Below are positions 49,070 to 60,502 of a stretch of 64,000 bases of DNA, one piece after another; the first letter of the stretch is position 1, and each line of letters starts with the position of its first letter. The DNA comes from Opisthorchis felineus. Lineage: Eukaryota > Platyhelminthes > Trematoda > Opisthorchiida > Opisthorchiidae. A program made the position numbers and the translations under genes. The notes under the pieces are model-generated. The model was not told the DNA's origin. It saw only the letters and a list, made by a program, of their open reading frames with translations, and did no database searches. The DNA is taken from assembly GCA_004794785.1 (NCBI GenBank), contig SJOL01005932.1, positions 295,218 to 359,217 of the forward strand, given 5' to 3'.

Positions 49070-52000
49070 CTGGTTTAATACGTCGTCTACCAAAATTTCC
49101 ACGGGGTTATTCGGGAAATAATTTTCGACTTTGGCTAGGTTTTCTCTCAGTGCAAAAAGAACAGGTGGTCATTGTTTGATGGCCTGACTCAGTGTTTGAG
49201 CTGACCGGAAGCCTGACATTTCAACATTTAAAGTTAACAGTCCTTTTCTCATCCAACGAACGTGTATCATTGCCCACTTGATGCTTTTTTGCCAGACCGT
49301 GTGCATTCGGACGTCGCAAGTACACGCATAACAACTAGACATTCTGGGACACGATTAAATGAGCACTTACGTGAGGAGAAAAATTCTATTACGCCAATAC
49401 TAGACGGTTTAGACAAAGCAGTAAACCGACGAACGCTAGAACAACCATCCATGTCATTTATCCTTCAATTATTAATGTTCACTAGACACTGTCGAGGCAG
49501 CTGGCCTGCATTCTCGCAACCGTCTTCAGGTGTACAAAGGCAGCCGTTTAGAAGCCTAAGGTTAGCAAGGTAAAACGGCTCACATTTGCTGTTAGTTTGT
49601 GCTGACAGTTTACGAGACAGCAGTTGAGATCCACAAACGACTGATAATTGCGTGAATTCCCTTTATGCAGATCCAATTTCCTCAAGTACTCGACTATGTC
49701 ATCTTCTTCACTCCCATATTCTACACCAGCTTACAACAGTAAGTAAGGTAAAACGGCTGAAATGCCTCTGCAAAAGATATCTTAGATTTTGATTGCGGTT
49801 GTTTGCCTTCCTATTTTGAGGGGAGCATCCTCTGTTCTGATGATTCTTTGGGTATCTGATTGAACAACTCCACACTACTTAGAATGAAAACAACCCGTAT
49901 TTCTTCCACAGATGGCTTGCATCGACGAATTCAAGTTGCAGCTAAATTAAAGATCGTAGTCTCCCAAACGCTGGCTTCAACGCGGCTGTCATGTTACCGG
50001 TTTCGTCATTCGCTTCAAGTCACATTAGTCAGCTTCAGCAAATTTTTAATAGAGTACTAAATAGAAAGAAAGTAAGAGATATGAAATAAAGAATTCAGAG
50101 CAGTCACCCAAAATAGCGATCAGAATCCAATCACGCGTTACTCAACACCATGGAACAAGCCTAACTTTTGTGAGACTCAAACATCAGTCCAGTTAATTAT
50201 TAGTCCGGAGAGGGAAGGGTGAGCTGAGTATGTTTTGCAAAGGAAACTGTCCTAATTTGGGTTGGGATAACCAACATGAAAAACATAATCTAGGAATATT
50301 TGAACATTAACGCCGAAGTAATTTGCGCTTATTAGATATGCAAGATATGCAACACAAGTCAACGTAAAATCCATTCAAATGGACCAAAATTTAAGTTCTA
50401 CGGCTACATTTCAAAGAAATGTCGACAATCGTTAAGATCCGTAACTAAGTCACTAAGAGAGAGGTTTTCAGGGACGCTCACAAATTTCTAAAATTGCTGG
50501 TTTTGGCGCATAATTTGAACGCTTTGTCGCGTTTGGTGATACCTAACTGATGCAAACAGTCTACGCTGCGAACAGACAACCCAAATGTCAACTGTGTGGG
50601 AAAAAACGAAAACCAACGGCCGAAATCTTAGTCCAAGTAACGCTTCCAAGGCTAGCTCAAAACCCAGAAATATTTTTTATCATTTATACTACCGGTAAAC
50701 TAAAAAGCTCCATACCATATATGCTTTATTATGGGTGAGTGGGTCATATGTACCCAAGTCAATTGCTTGGCCAGGCATTTAGTCTCGAGCTGCAGACTGA
50801 TGTGTCACTAAGCCTGAAAAATAAATCCCATGAATAGACTATTACCACTGGTGGAAAAGCTGCTTCAGAGAAAGTTTTCCCAGCCCACACAGTATAAAGT
50901 GTTCTTTAACGTAATTACACTCTGAGGAGACAAACCTGAGAGATTTACGGTTTCAAGGATACTTTATTTTCTTCTGCCAGTAAAAACATCACAAAGCGCT
51001 TTGACTCTTTTATTGATCTGTGTAATATATGTGTATACATATCCATATATGCTATGTACTAAATGTAAATGTACTATGTAATAATATGTACTATTAGTTA
51101 GGAGCCGTTGGAAGATTAGTCTTATGAGTGAACTGTTCCAGGTTGTAATCGACCTCGTTTGATGAATATTCCAGCCAGAGGTATTCACGGAGTCTAATAG
51201 TTAAAATGTTTTTCTAATGGCAATACGGACAGGTATATGGAAACTAGAACGTATTTTTAAGTATTTGGGGAAATATGGCTCGACAACTTCCCCATATTGA
51301 TAGTGTTGGGTGGCGGATTTTGTTTCACCAAGAATATTAATAAACTGAGAGTGTAGACATTTTTCTGGCGCCAAAATAACCTATGACATACTAAAAATCT
51401 AGGGCTGAGGACCCGTGCATTATGTGCGAAGCAGAAGTTAGGCTCCGCCTCTTCCGCTCACACTGACCCCTGGTGTTAAAAATGTGCTACGCACTTTTTG
51501 GCTTACTTTGTGGGAAATGTCAACGCCCAATTATAAAGCATGTAAAATGTTGCAGCATATTCAGAGATGTGAACTAATCAGTGTCGATCCGGATGTTGAT
51601 AGCTAACAGATCCAAAATCTAGATTAGTGGAACTATCACGCAGCACTGAGCCGAGCTGACAAATCTAGTTGTCAGAGGTATTTTGAGTTACGTATAATAT
51701 CGGAAGTGATATAGGTGGGGATGGGAAGCAACTGTAGCACAAAGCAGAGTAACCATGCCACGGAAAGCGACATTATTAGAACATCTGGTCATTAAAAAAA
51801 TTGTGTTCACAAACGCAATCATATCAATAACGGTTTTATCTGAAATAGCAAGATTATTAGAGCTCAACGTTTGTCAGTAACACGTGTATAGGAGTTTTCA
51901 GGGTGTTTCAGTCCTACAATACCTGTAAAATTTTCCGCATGTTCTTGTACTTTGTCCCGCTTGTTAAGTGGTGAATTTTACGTAGCTTAATGATATCGGC

Positions 52001-52238
52001 CTTTTTTCATTCACCGAAGTTATTCGGGGTCATAACAAGCAGAGAAAGGAGGAATTAGATTACCTGTAACATACTCATTCATGTTCGTGAAATAGTTAAA
52101 CCTTGAAAACTTAGATGGCCAGGCTTGTTATTCGGACGGCCTGAGAAAAAGAACTATTTCGAAGTAAGATGGAATGTTTGTGCATAGTTTAGTATACAAT
52201 TGCTTGGCCAGACTCCACGGTAAAAACATAAATGGAAA

Positions 52239-52320
52239 CAACACCAACGAGAGATTCAGCTGGGTTCCAGGTGAGTCTCTCGCAAAATCAAATTGTTTTG
52301 CAAATGAGTGTATTTCTTGA
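52239..52320. repeat. dispersed repeat, copy 2 of the 22109 repeat
   Basis: Same orientation as 22109-22200 and 30 kb away. The ccaggtgagtctctcg motif is preserved. Confidence 0.7.
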
Positions 52321-53384
52321 TAAATGCCTATTATTATAGTGGAACAATCGATTGTGCTCACCGCTCTGGTTTAATCCATATGACACAGTTATGATTGTTG
52401 ATCTAAAACCGTCCATTTTCAGACATACATCTCACGAACAAGTTTTTCCAGAACATTTTTATTCATAGGATACCTTTTATCACGTAGAGTAATCGCTCCG
52501 TTAACAGAAGAACTAGAACACTGTAAAATATAGGGGAAAATACGTTAAAGCGCTGCACACTACTGATGAGGATTTTGGGAATCTGGTTGCGTTTAATTCT
52601 GAGCACCGTTGGCAGTGGCATTTATTAATCAGACGCACAGTCCGCAGGTTTACCTGGTTTTAAAATGCCACATTAAATTAGGTTATCTATACGGTGACCA
52701 ATACACCCATGCATCCTGCCACCCTCGAAATTTACAACTAAGAACAAATTCGGTACAGGCGGATTAAAGTGCTTTACTCACTTTAGTTGGAAAAAATATT
52801 ATCAAAGAAACATTGTGAAATCTCCGTGATGAGGTGTCCCAACACAACCGAGAATGATTGCTGTGTGCATATGCTACGGTAATTTTGTCAAACCTTACAG
52901 GGGAAATTCGAGTATTACGAGGGTTGTAGTATGAATTTTGAAACGCTTACATTTACTCAAGTTGTAATTTTTGGTGCATTTGATTGTCCCTTATGAGCTC
53001 TAATTGCACTCCGAGAAAATACACCACCTAAAGAATTGCGGACAATGTAAACTTTCGTTTTTCGTCAATTGCGGCCTTAAGTAGCTTGACTGATGAGAAT
53101 TTGTCGAGATACGACCCTACCGAATATGTGACCAATCAGTCCAGCACTCAGTTTAGCAGGATGCCTTTTTAGAATACCCAGTACCTGACTATTTTTGGAC
53201 AAATGAAATGTATCAATATTAAACGATTTTGCAGCAGAATTTCAGTGTTTCTGTCAATATTGAAAAAGCTAATGCACAAGAATTTGTAGAACAAGTGTCT
53301 GATAAATCCGAATCGAATGATAAATAAAAAAACTGGCAAAGATTCTATTCCAGTGATCAATAATAAAATACGCAGAGCACTCAC

Positions 53385-53402
53385 CGGCTTTCAACGGTCT
53401 CC
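53385..53402 (-). CDS. micro-exon, 18 nt (RPLKA)
   Basis: The exon is GGAGACCGTTGAAAGCCG, with acceptor tcgtctgttattacctag and donor a consensus gtgagt. Phase 1 reads xGG-RPLKA-G, so the junction residue would be Gly. Confidence 0.55.
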
Positions 53403-54529
53403 CTAGGTAATAACAGACGATAAATTACCAACCAGACTGTGGACACGAAACATATGTGGATACAATTAATTTTTTAAAGAAACAAATGCCTTTTAAGGAT
53501 TCTGAATTGTATTTGAATGGCTCTAGTAGGGTAGTTGCCATTGGAACATGACCATAGAGCAAATTGCTTGGTTCGCAGAAAAATCTACGCACGATTATCA
53601 AAACGTGTCAGATTAAGCTGCGGCAGAAGTTGTGTGTCCCTTTTTGGAATCTGGTTTGTCCTGGACAGCAATATATCAAGAGAATAAATGTGTTCACTTT
53701 CATTTCTCGTAACGTTTTCATTCTCGCAAAATATACCGCGGCTTCCGAAGCTTGCAGAAATTTTCCTTGTTTTATGCAGGTGCACAAAAAATCGAGTGAG
53801 ATTTATTGGCCCTCGGAGACCACAAAAACTATTACATGTTACGTGTTTTAAAGCGTCGCAAAAACCCAGACAAGTGGGAACGCATTCAGTTTGTTCTGAG
53901 AGGAGCTGCTCTGTCTAACCCATCGCATTATTCTATCTGTTTTTGCCTTGGTGATTAACCTGATTGTTCTAGCATATTTTTCATTTCACAGGTAGCTCAC
54001 TTAAAAACTACCAAATTTTAGTGCGGAACACAATCAGAAACGTGGATACAAGCAAAACCCTAATCAGAGACACCAAATTGACTTTGACGTGGGGCTCGAC
54101 TGATTCCAGCTGAAATTCTCGTTTATCGAGAATGGTCCGTTTTAACTAAATGTGCTTCACCAGGACGCCTCATGTTTCAGTTTGTCCAGAATTAAACATA
54201 CCGTGAAACGATGTCGTTCACAGAGCCTTTGAACTCCTGCCAAGTGATGCCCAGCAACACTGCAATTCGTGTAGCGGATGTCGTATCCAAAGTTCCTCGA
54301 GCGACAATTAGCAATTGGCGGGTATAGACCTTAATTTTTTTCGCTCATAGATTATTTAGTGATAGAAATAATATCTAGGCTTTCGAGTTGTATCACTAAA
54401 TGTGCAGCCCTCGTACGGCTAGCCGAAATTGGTAGTGTAATCCAAATAATTTTGAAAGAACCTATTTGTAATTGCTTTTGGAAGATAGGCTTGGCACGAG
54501 GTTTCTGAAAACTTATTTATACTGCTTAC

Positions 54530-54562
54530 CTTTTTGGAAAAATCTCCGGAAAAAGGACGGTT
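54530..54562 (-). CDS. micro-exon, 33 nt (PSFFRRFFQK)
   Basis: The acceptor is ctaaatttgtctttgaag and the donor gtaagc with AAAG before it. Phase 1 reads xAA-PSFFRRFFQK-G. The peptide is basic and aromatic, in contrast to the acidic 3' exons. Confidence 0.55.
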
Positions 54563-55304
54563 CTTCAAAGACAAATTTAGGATTTATCAAGTGAGCAACA
54601 GGTGATCATTTTTCGTGTGATATCACTTTATTTAATAACTCTGTGAATACTGTCAATTGAAATATATGCCATAAAAATTGGGTTAGGACGGTGTTGAAAA
54701 CTCGGAACATTTTCAGGATAAGAAAGACACTTGGTACGTATGGTTACACACAAGACAACTTGGTCATTAAAGGCCATTACTATATTTTATGTTACATCAA
54801 TTTCGCCATCAGTTGGATATTAATCAAAACCGTCTTTTGAAGTCACATTGATCAAAATGAGCCACTTTTTAGCATGAAACTAAGATTCAGTCTAAATTTT
54901 CATGCAAATTTTTTTATCAACTCTCCTCTGATGAAGTATTACATGGAGAACAAACCTGCGTGCCCTGCATGTGCGACAACCAAAGCAACCTGATACCGTG
55001 GCGAGGGAAAAGCTCGCTTGCCTTATTTTGGGAGAGTTTTTAATGAGCTACTGGTACCAGACGAAAAAAACCTCATAATCGTTTCTCTTTGTAAACGGCA
55101 TTGTCCTAAAAAAGTCATGGTTTTGATTACCTCTAAAACCAATTGCAGTGAAAGCACTGTCATCTCAAACGATCTCAGCCTCTTCTCCTTAATACCATCT
55201 AAGATGAGATGATTCATATGTCATTGAGATGCAATAAAAACCAATACACATTTGGTAGTTAAAAGTTAAAAATAATTACTGAGCAACAGTAATTACGGAC
55301 TTAC

Positions 55305-55328
55305 TGGGTTCCACAAATGTCAAGCATA
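55305..55328 (-). CDS. micro-exon, 24 nt (CLTFVEP)
   Basis: The acceptor is caacaacacgtttcag and the donor a consensus gtaagt. Phase 0 has a stop; phase 1 reads xTA-CLTFVEP-A. It ends in A. Plus-strand open frames overlap here without clear splice sites. Confidence 0.45.
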
Positions 55329-56314
55329 CTGAAACGTGTTGTTGAAACGTTTTCGTGCAATATATCACAAGTTCAAACGTCAGATTTCATTGAGCTTTCC
55401 GTCAGGGTTTTTGAATCTACATGCTTATTTACAGATCGTATCGCATCAGAGGAAAGTAGGCGAAAACCGAAACTTCTAATACACTACACACTGACTAAAA
55501 GTGAATCTAATTTGTACTCTCCCACTAATTAGCTCATTCAATTTCGGTGCACTCTCCTTGAACTTTGTAGGATTTTGAAGAATGTTTTTCTTCCACATAT
55601 CTACTGTAGAAGGTGTAGAGTGCCTGTTACAGAGAGAAAGAGATTCTTTTTTAAAATAAGGAAGGTTTTTTCGCGAAAATTCTGCTACGTTACAATCTGT
55701 GCTTTATCTCCAGGTGTAGGAAAATTGGACGAATTATCGATAGATCGACCAACTAACTACTCTGATATCTTAAAATTCATCTGAACATAGAAGCATGTGG
55801 GGATATATTTGAATCCCCAGGAAGGGCAGAATGTTTTTCGGACCCAAACGTAGTATCCCTAGTTGTAAGTAAGTTTCGTTTGAGCAGTTTAATAGTATAC
55901 TTCATAACCGCGTAAGGGACCCTGGAATATTTCCGAAGTACACTTTTTAAATTAGGTTAACTACATGGAAATTTTACATGCTATTTATGTCCGAGACCAG
56001 AATAAGCCAATTAAAACGTTCCATGCATTCATAGCCTTTGGCAAGATCCCACGAAAGAAGAACCGAGAACACCTTGTCAACCATGTGTTACTGATAAGCT
56101 TGAGAGGTCTGAATGAAACACATCCTGAATATCTTATTGTCTGTGGGATGCAGTAGGCAGAATCATGTCCGGAGAAATTTAGGCGAAACGTTTTTCACAG
56201 TGAGGTCAATAGACAATGCATATCTGGTCCCCGAAAAAAACCAAAGCTTAAAGCAGACTCACTAATAAGCTAGTTGGTGGACGAGTTATCACATCAAATT
56301 GGTCCGCTGGCCAC

Positions 56315-58130
56315 TAGAACATCCAAACACGAGCACTTATAAACTTTTCGGAGTTTTAGCAGCCACGATTTTAGATTGTAACAACAGGGCCTGTGAATAG
56401 GTTGAGCGATTAACAGAGGAAACAACGAAGTCTTGATTGTTCTAACAGTGGCACATTTTAGTAAATGGAAAATGACAAGAGCACATTCTGAAGGAAAATT
56501 GGAAGCGTGTATATGCACATTTTGAGGAAGCCGATGAAAAATACATTAACCTTCTTAGTTCATGCTTGTTGGATATTTTCCAAACAAGGACGCGAACGTT
56601 AACGATGCCCAGATGCCCAGACGATCACGAAACCTGTACAAAGCTTGAAGTCAACTTGGGGTAGCAGGTGACCTGACACACCAAGTTGGATGAAAGTTAA
56701 GTAAAACATCATAGTTGACCACCAAACTTATCTGGCATTTACTGGACAGTTGAATAGGTGCATATCAATGAGTTTGAATCTGCGACAGTTAGTAAGAGTT
56801 CGTTGGGTCCGCATGAAAGTGGGCAAACACACTTGCTTGAGCTGAAAGCGTGTAGCGATGTATGAAAGCCAACTGGACCGTATATCAACAAAATACCTTG
56901 AGGTATAGAGCTGCCTAGGAATGTATTCGAAAATATTATGCTCAATTTCTCGGCCATTTTCTTTTTTAGCTCTGAATCAGCGGTAAAGTTGATTGAATTT
57001 GGATAAAATCATATTAGTTTATTAGTTTTATAGGGAAAATGTTCGCCCGATGGTTGTGATCAATATAAACCCTACCTTTGTGCCGGTGTGATAAACCTAA
57101 CGATCAGTCTGTGTCTTTGCACTGAAATTTCCTATCCTACCAGAAGCTCGAAACACTCATTGGGAAATGTTCGCTCGTACCAGCCCCGGGAGACAAATTT
57201 TGGAAATTCCACTAAGATTAAGTTGGTAATCTTTCTATTTCCTATGTGTTGTCGCATCCTCTAACACGATAGAGTCAGGTACACTGATTGTGTTTGTGAA
57301 GGCCCAAAAATAAGCGCAACCGACATGGTTCTAATTTGAAAGGACTTTCTGAAATGAATTGGATATTACCCAAAATGACTAGGTCTAAGACATTCAGCCT
57401 GTTACCCGCGATCATTGATTTTTTTCTCATTCAACAAGGAGATTTATCCGATTTTTTATAAATCACAGACCAAATTCTCCGAAGGGTAGGAAATGCGAAT
57501 ATTTCCAACTGGTGAATACCAGTTTTTTATGTGGTTTTCCGCAAGCCTTATATAACATTTACCTTTGTGTGTCAGAGATCATCTTTGGTTGTTCAAAGTT
57601 ACTTGCAAATTCTGGACAGGTTCTAGTCCACCATGAGTCCACCAGGGCCAGAATATCATACACAGGTGTCTCAAGAAATTTCTGCCCAATATGGACGGAA
57701 CTAATACACATTTCTGTGTATTTTTTTGTTATTTCTCGGGCCATGTTCACAGTTCTTTGCACAAGCGAATATTTATACAAAAGTAGACTGATATTACCAC
57801 CGGCGAATCACTATTTCTCTCAACTTAGACGAAGAGCTGGGTGCCGTTTAATGATATCATTGGGTTTTTGAAAACGAGGCATCAGGCAAAAATCCGGGGC
57901 TTATCGCACACAGTGGAAGTTAGTTGTGCAATAATTTGACTACGGTCCTTTTTGGTTGACCGACCGGCTAGTCTCAAAATCCTTTACCAAGAAACTTTCG
58001 GGAGCGCAAAAACCATTTGTGTAACATGATGAATTCTGGCGAACCCTGTGTTCAAGACAGACTATTACATCCTATGATATTCACTGCTCAGGATGGGTGA
58101 CAAAATCATTTTTTCCAACTAAGTGAGACC
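56315..58130. repeat. tandem duplication unit 1 (1816 bp)
   Basis: Repeated immediately downstream at 58132-59946 at an offset of 1816-1817 bp. Most of the unit differs by a few percent, but 57377-57821 is identical to its counterpart. It contains one micro-exon candidate. Confidence 0.92.
57076..57096 (-). CDS. micro-exon in duplication unit 1, 21 nt (LSHRHK)
   Basis: The acceptor is agacacagactgatcgttag and the donor gtaggg. Phase 1 reads xGT-LSHRHK-G. The second unit carries the same exon with one H-to-Y change. Confidence 0.43.
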
Positions 58131-58131
58131 N
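58131..58131. other. single N exactly at the duplication junction
   Basis: The only ambiguous base in the window. It lies between the last base of unit 1 and the first base of unit 2. Some scaffolders insert one N when contig ends are predicted to overlap but cannot be merged, so the junction may be a scaffold join. Confidence 0.95.
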
Positions 58132-59946
58132 TAGAACATCCAAACACGAGCACTTATAAACTTTTCGGAGTTTTAGCAGCCACGATTCTAGATTGTAACA
58201 ACAGGGCCTGTGAATAGATTGAGCGATTAACAGATGAAACAGCGGGGTCTTGATTGTTCTAACAGTGGCACAGTTGAGTAAATGGAAAATGACAAGAGCA
58301 CATTCTGAATGAAAATTGGAAGCGTGTATATGCACATTTTGAGGAAGCCGATGAAAAATACATTGACCTTCTTAGTTCATGCTTGCTGGATATTTTCAAA
58401 ACAAGGACGCGAACGTTAACGATGCCCAGATGCCCAGTCGATCACAAAACCTGTACAAAGCTTGAAGTCAACTTGGAGTAGCAGGTGACCTGACACACCA
58501 AGTTGGATGAAAGTTGAGTAAAACATCATAGTTGACCATCAAACTTATCTGGCAGTTACCGGAGAGTTGAATAGGTGCATATCAATGAGTTTGACTCTGC
58601 GACAGTTAGTAAGAGTTCGTTGGGTCCGCATGAAAGTGCGCAAACACACTTGCTTGAGCTGAAAGCGTGTGGCCCTGTATGAAAGACAACTGGACCGTAT
58701 ATCAACAAAATACCTTGAGGTATACAGCTGCCTAGGAATGTATTCGAAATTATTATGCTCAATTTCTCTGCCAGTTTCTTTTTTAGCTCTAAATCAGCGG
58801 TAAAGTTGATTGAATTTGGATTAAATCATATTAGTTTATTAGTTTTATAGGGAAAATGGTCGCCCGCTGGTTGCAATCCACATAAACCCTACCTTTGTGC
58901 CGATATGATAAACCTAACGATCAGTCTGTGTCTTTGCACTGAATTTTCTTATCCTACCAGAACCTCGAAACACTCATTGGGAAATGTTCTCTCGTACCAG
59001 CCTCGGGAGAGAAATTTTGGAAATTCCACTAAGATTAAGTTGATAATCTTTCTATTTCCTATGTTTTGTCGCATCCTCTAACACGATAGAGTCAGGTACA
59101 ATGATTGTGTTTGTGAAGGCCCAAAAAAAGCGCAACCGAAATGGTTCTAATTTGAAAGGACTTTCTGGAGTGAACTGGATATTACCCAACACGACTAGGT
59201 CTAAGACATTCAGCCTGTTACCCGCGATCATTGATTTTTTTCTCATTCAACAAGGAGATTTATCCGATTTTTTATAAATCACAGACCAAATTCTCCGAAG
59301 GGTAGGAAATGCGAATATTTCCAACTGGTGAATACCAGTTTTTTATGTGGTTTTCCGCAAGCCTTATATAACATTTACCTTTGTGTGTCAGAGATCATCT
59401 TTGGTTGTTCAAAGTTACTTGCAAATTCTGGACAGGTTCTAGTCCACCATGAGTCCACCAGGGCCAGAATATCATACACAGGTGTCTCAAGAAATTTCTG
59501 CCCAATATGGACGGAACTAATACACATTTCTGTGTATTTTTTTGTTATTTCTCGGGCCATGTTCACAGTTCTTTGCACAAGCGAATATTTATACAAAAGT
59601 AGACTGATATTACCACCGGCGAATCACTATTTCTCTCGACTTAGACGAAGAGCTGTGTGCCGTTTAATGATTTCGTTGGGTTTTTGAAAACGAGGCATTG
59701 GGCAAAAATCCGGGGCTTATCGCACACAGTGGAAGTTAGCTGGGCATTAATTTGACAACGGTCCTTTTTGGCTGACCGACCGACTAGTCTCCAAATTCTT
59801 TACCAATAAACTTTCCGGAGCGCAAAAACCATTTGTCTAACATGGTGAATTCTGGTAAACCCTGTGTACAAGACAGACTATCACATCCTGTGGTATTCAC
59901 TGCTCAGGATGGGTGACGAAATCATTTTTTCCAACTAAGTGAGACC
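58132..59946. repeat. tandem duplication unit 2 (1815 bp)
   Basis: Direct repeat of 56315-58130. After gtgagacc at 59946 unique sequence resumes. One base is missing relative to unit 1 in an A-run near 59125. Confidence 0.92.
58893..58913 (-). CDS. micro-exon in duplication unit 2, 21 nt (LSYRHK)
   Basis: Same acceptor and gtaggg donor as 57076-57096. Phase 1 reads xGT-LSYRHK-G. If the duplication is an assembly artefact, this and 57076-57096 are two alleles of one exon. Confidence 0.43.
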
Positions 59947-60256
59947 AAAATAACCAGGGGTTTAACCTTTATTGGATCTGTCCAGGCACGGAAAACACTG
60001 CAAAAGGGATTGAATACAACTTTTTCTGAGCTATTTTGAGGTTTAAATTAGAAAAGTTTATTTCCCATTATTGGTTCTTGATGCGTGGAGAAAACTGTCT
60101 GTTAACGTACATCGGTTGGCCTATTAAGCATATCGTTTCAGTTAAATGGGCAATCATGAGTCTGTTCTACTTTGGCCTCATGCGTTCCTAATAGTTGACG
60201 TCAGATACAGGAAACTAGTCAAGCCTTGATTTGCAGTACTTTATGATTGCACTCAC

Positions 60257-60283
60257 ATTCTCTAGCATCATAGTCGAGGCACA
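60257..60283 (-). CDS. micro-exon, 27 nt (CLDYDARE)
   Basis: The acceptor is cttctctctgtatatttcag (excellent) and the donor a consensus gtgagt. Phase 1 reads xTG-CLDYDARE-T, and phase 2 has a stop. It ends in T. Confidence 0.57.
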
Positions 60284-60481
60284 CTGAAATATACAGAGAG
60301 AAGTATACACGAGTGTGTAAAAATGTATGGACATATTGCTGGCTCCGCTGCTAGTGTTGATTACTGTTCACACACCACAGTTTTATACATATTTATATAT
60401 ACATACAGTGCAAGTACGAAACAACAGACATCAAAACTTTAAACTCATGAAATTCGTGAAATTGTTTTATCTTTCTCTTAC

Positions 60482-60502
60482 GTTTGGAACAAGGGTTATT
60501 TT
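60482..60502 (-). CDS. possible micro-exon, 21 nt (NNPCSK)
   Basis: The donor is gtaaga and the acceptor caagattcatgtggctcag (moderate). Phase 1 reads xAA-NNPCSK-C. It would be only about 200 nt upstream of the strong 60257 exon. Confidence 0.38.

Larger units (their letters stand above)
48008..53384. other. long intron-like stretch with one weak exon
   Basis: Apart from the candidate at 49049, no micro-exon was recognised. It holds the ATT palindromic microsatellite at 48571-48616, an AT-rich TA/TG patch near 51020-51095 and the repeat copy at 52239-52320. The open frames around 49262-49573 have no usable paired sites. Confidence 0.35.

Noticed and set aside
52563..53110. ctgatgag motifs, checked as hammerhead ribozyme cores because flatworm satellites and SINEs can carry them
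   Set aside because: Neither occurrence (52563, 53087), nor those at 18272 and 46811, is followed by a stem II and GAAA in the right arrangement.
57512..57871. 119-codon plus-strand frame (repeated at 59328-59687) and 73-codon antisense frame
   Set aside because: Conservation between copies is explained by the 445-bp identical block, not by codon-level constraint. The antisense frame has a gtaaat donor but no good acceptor.
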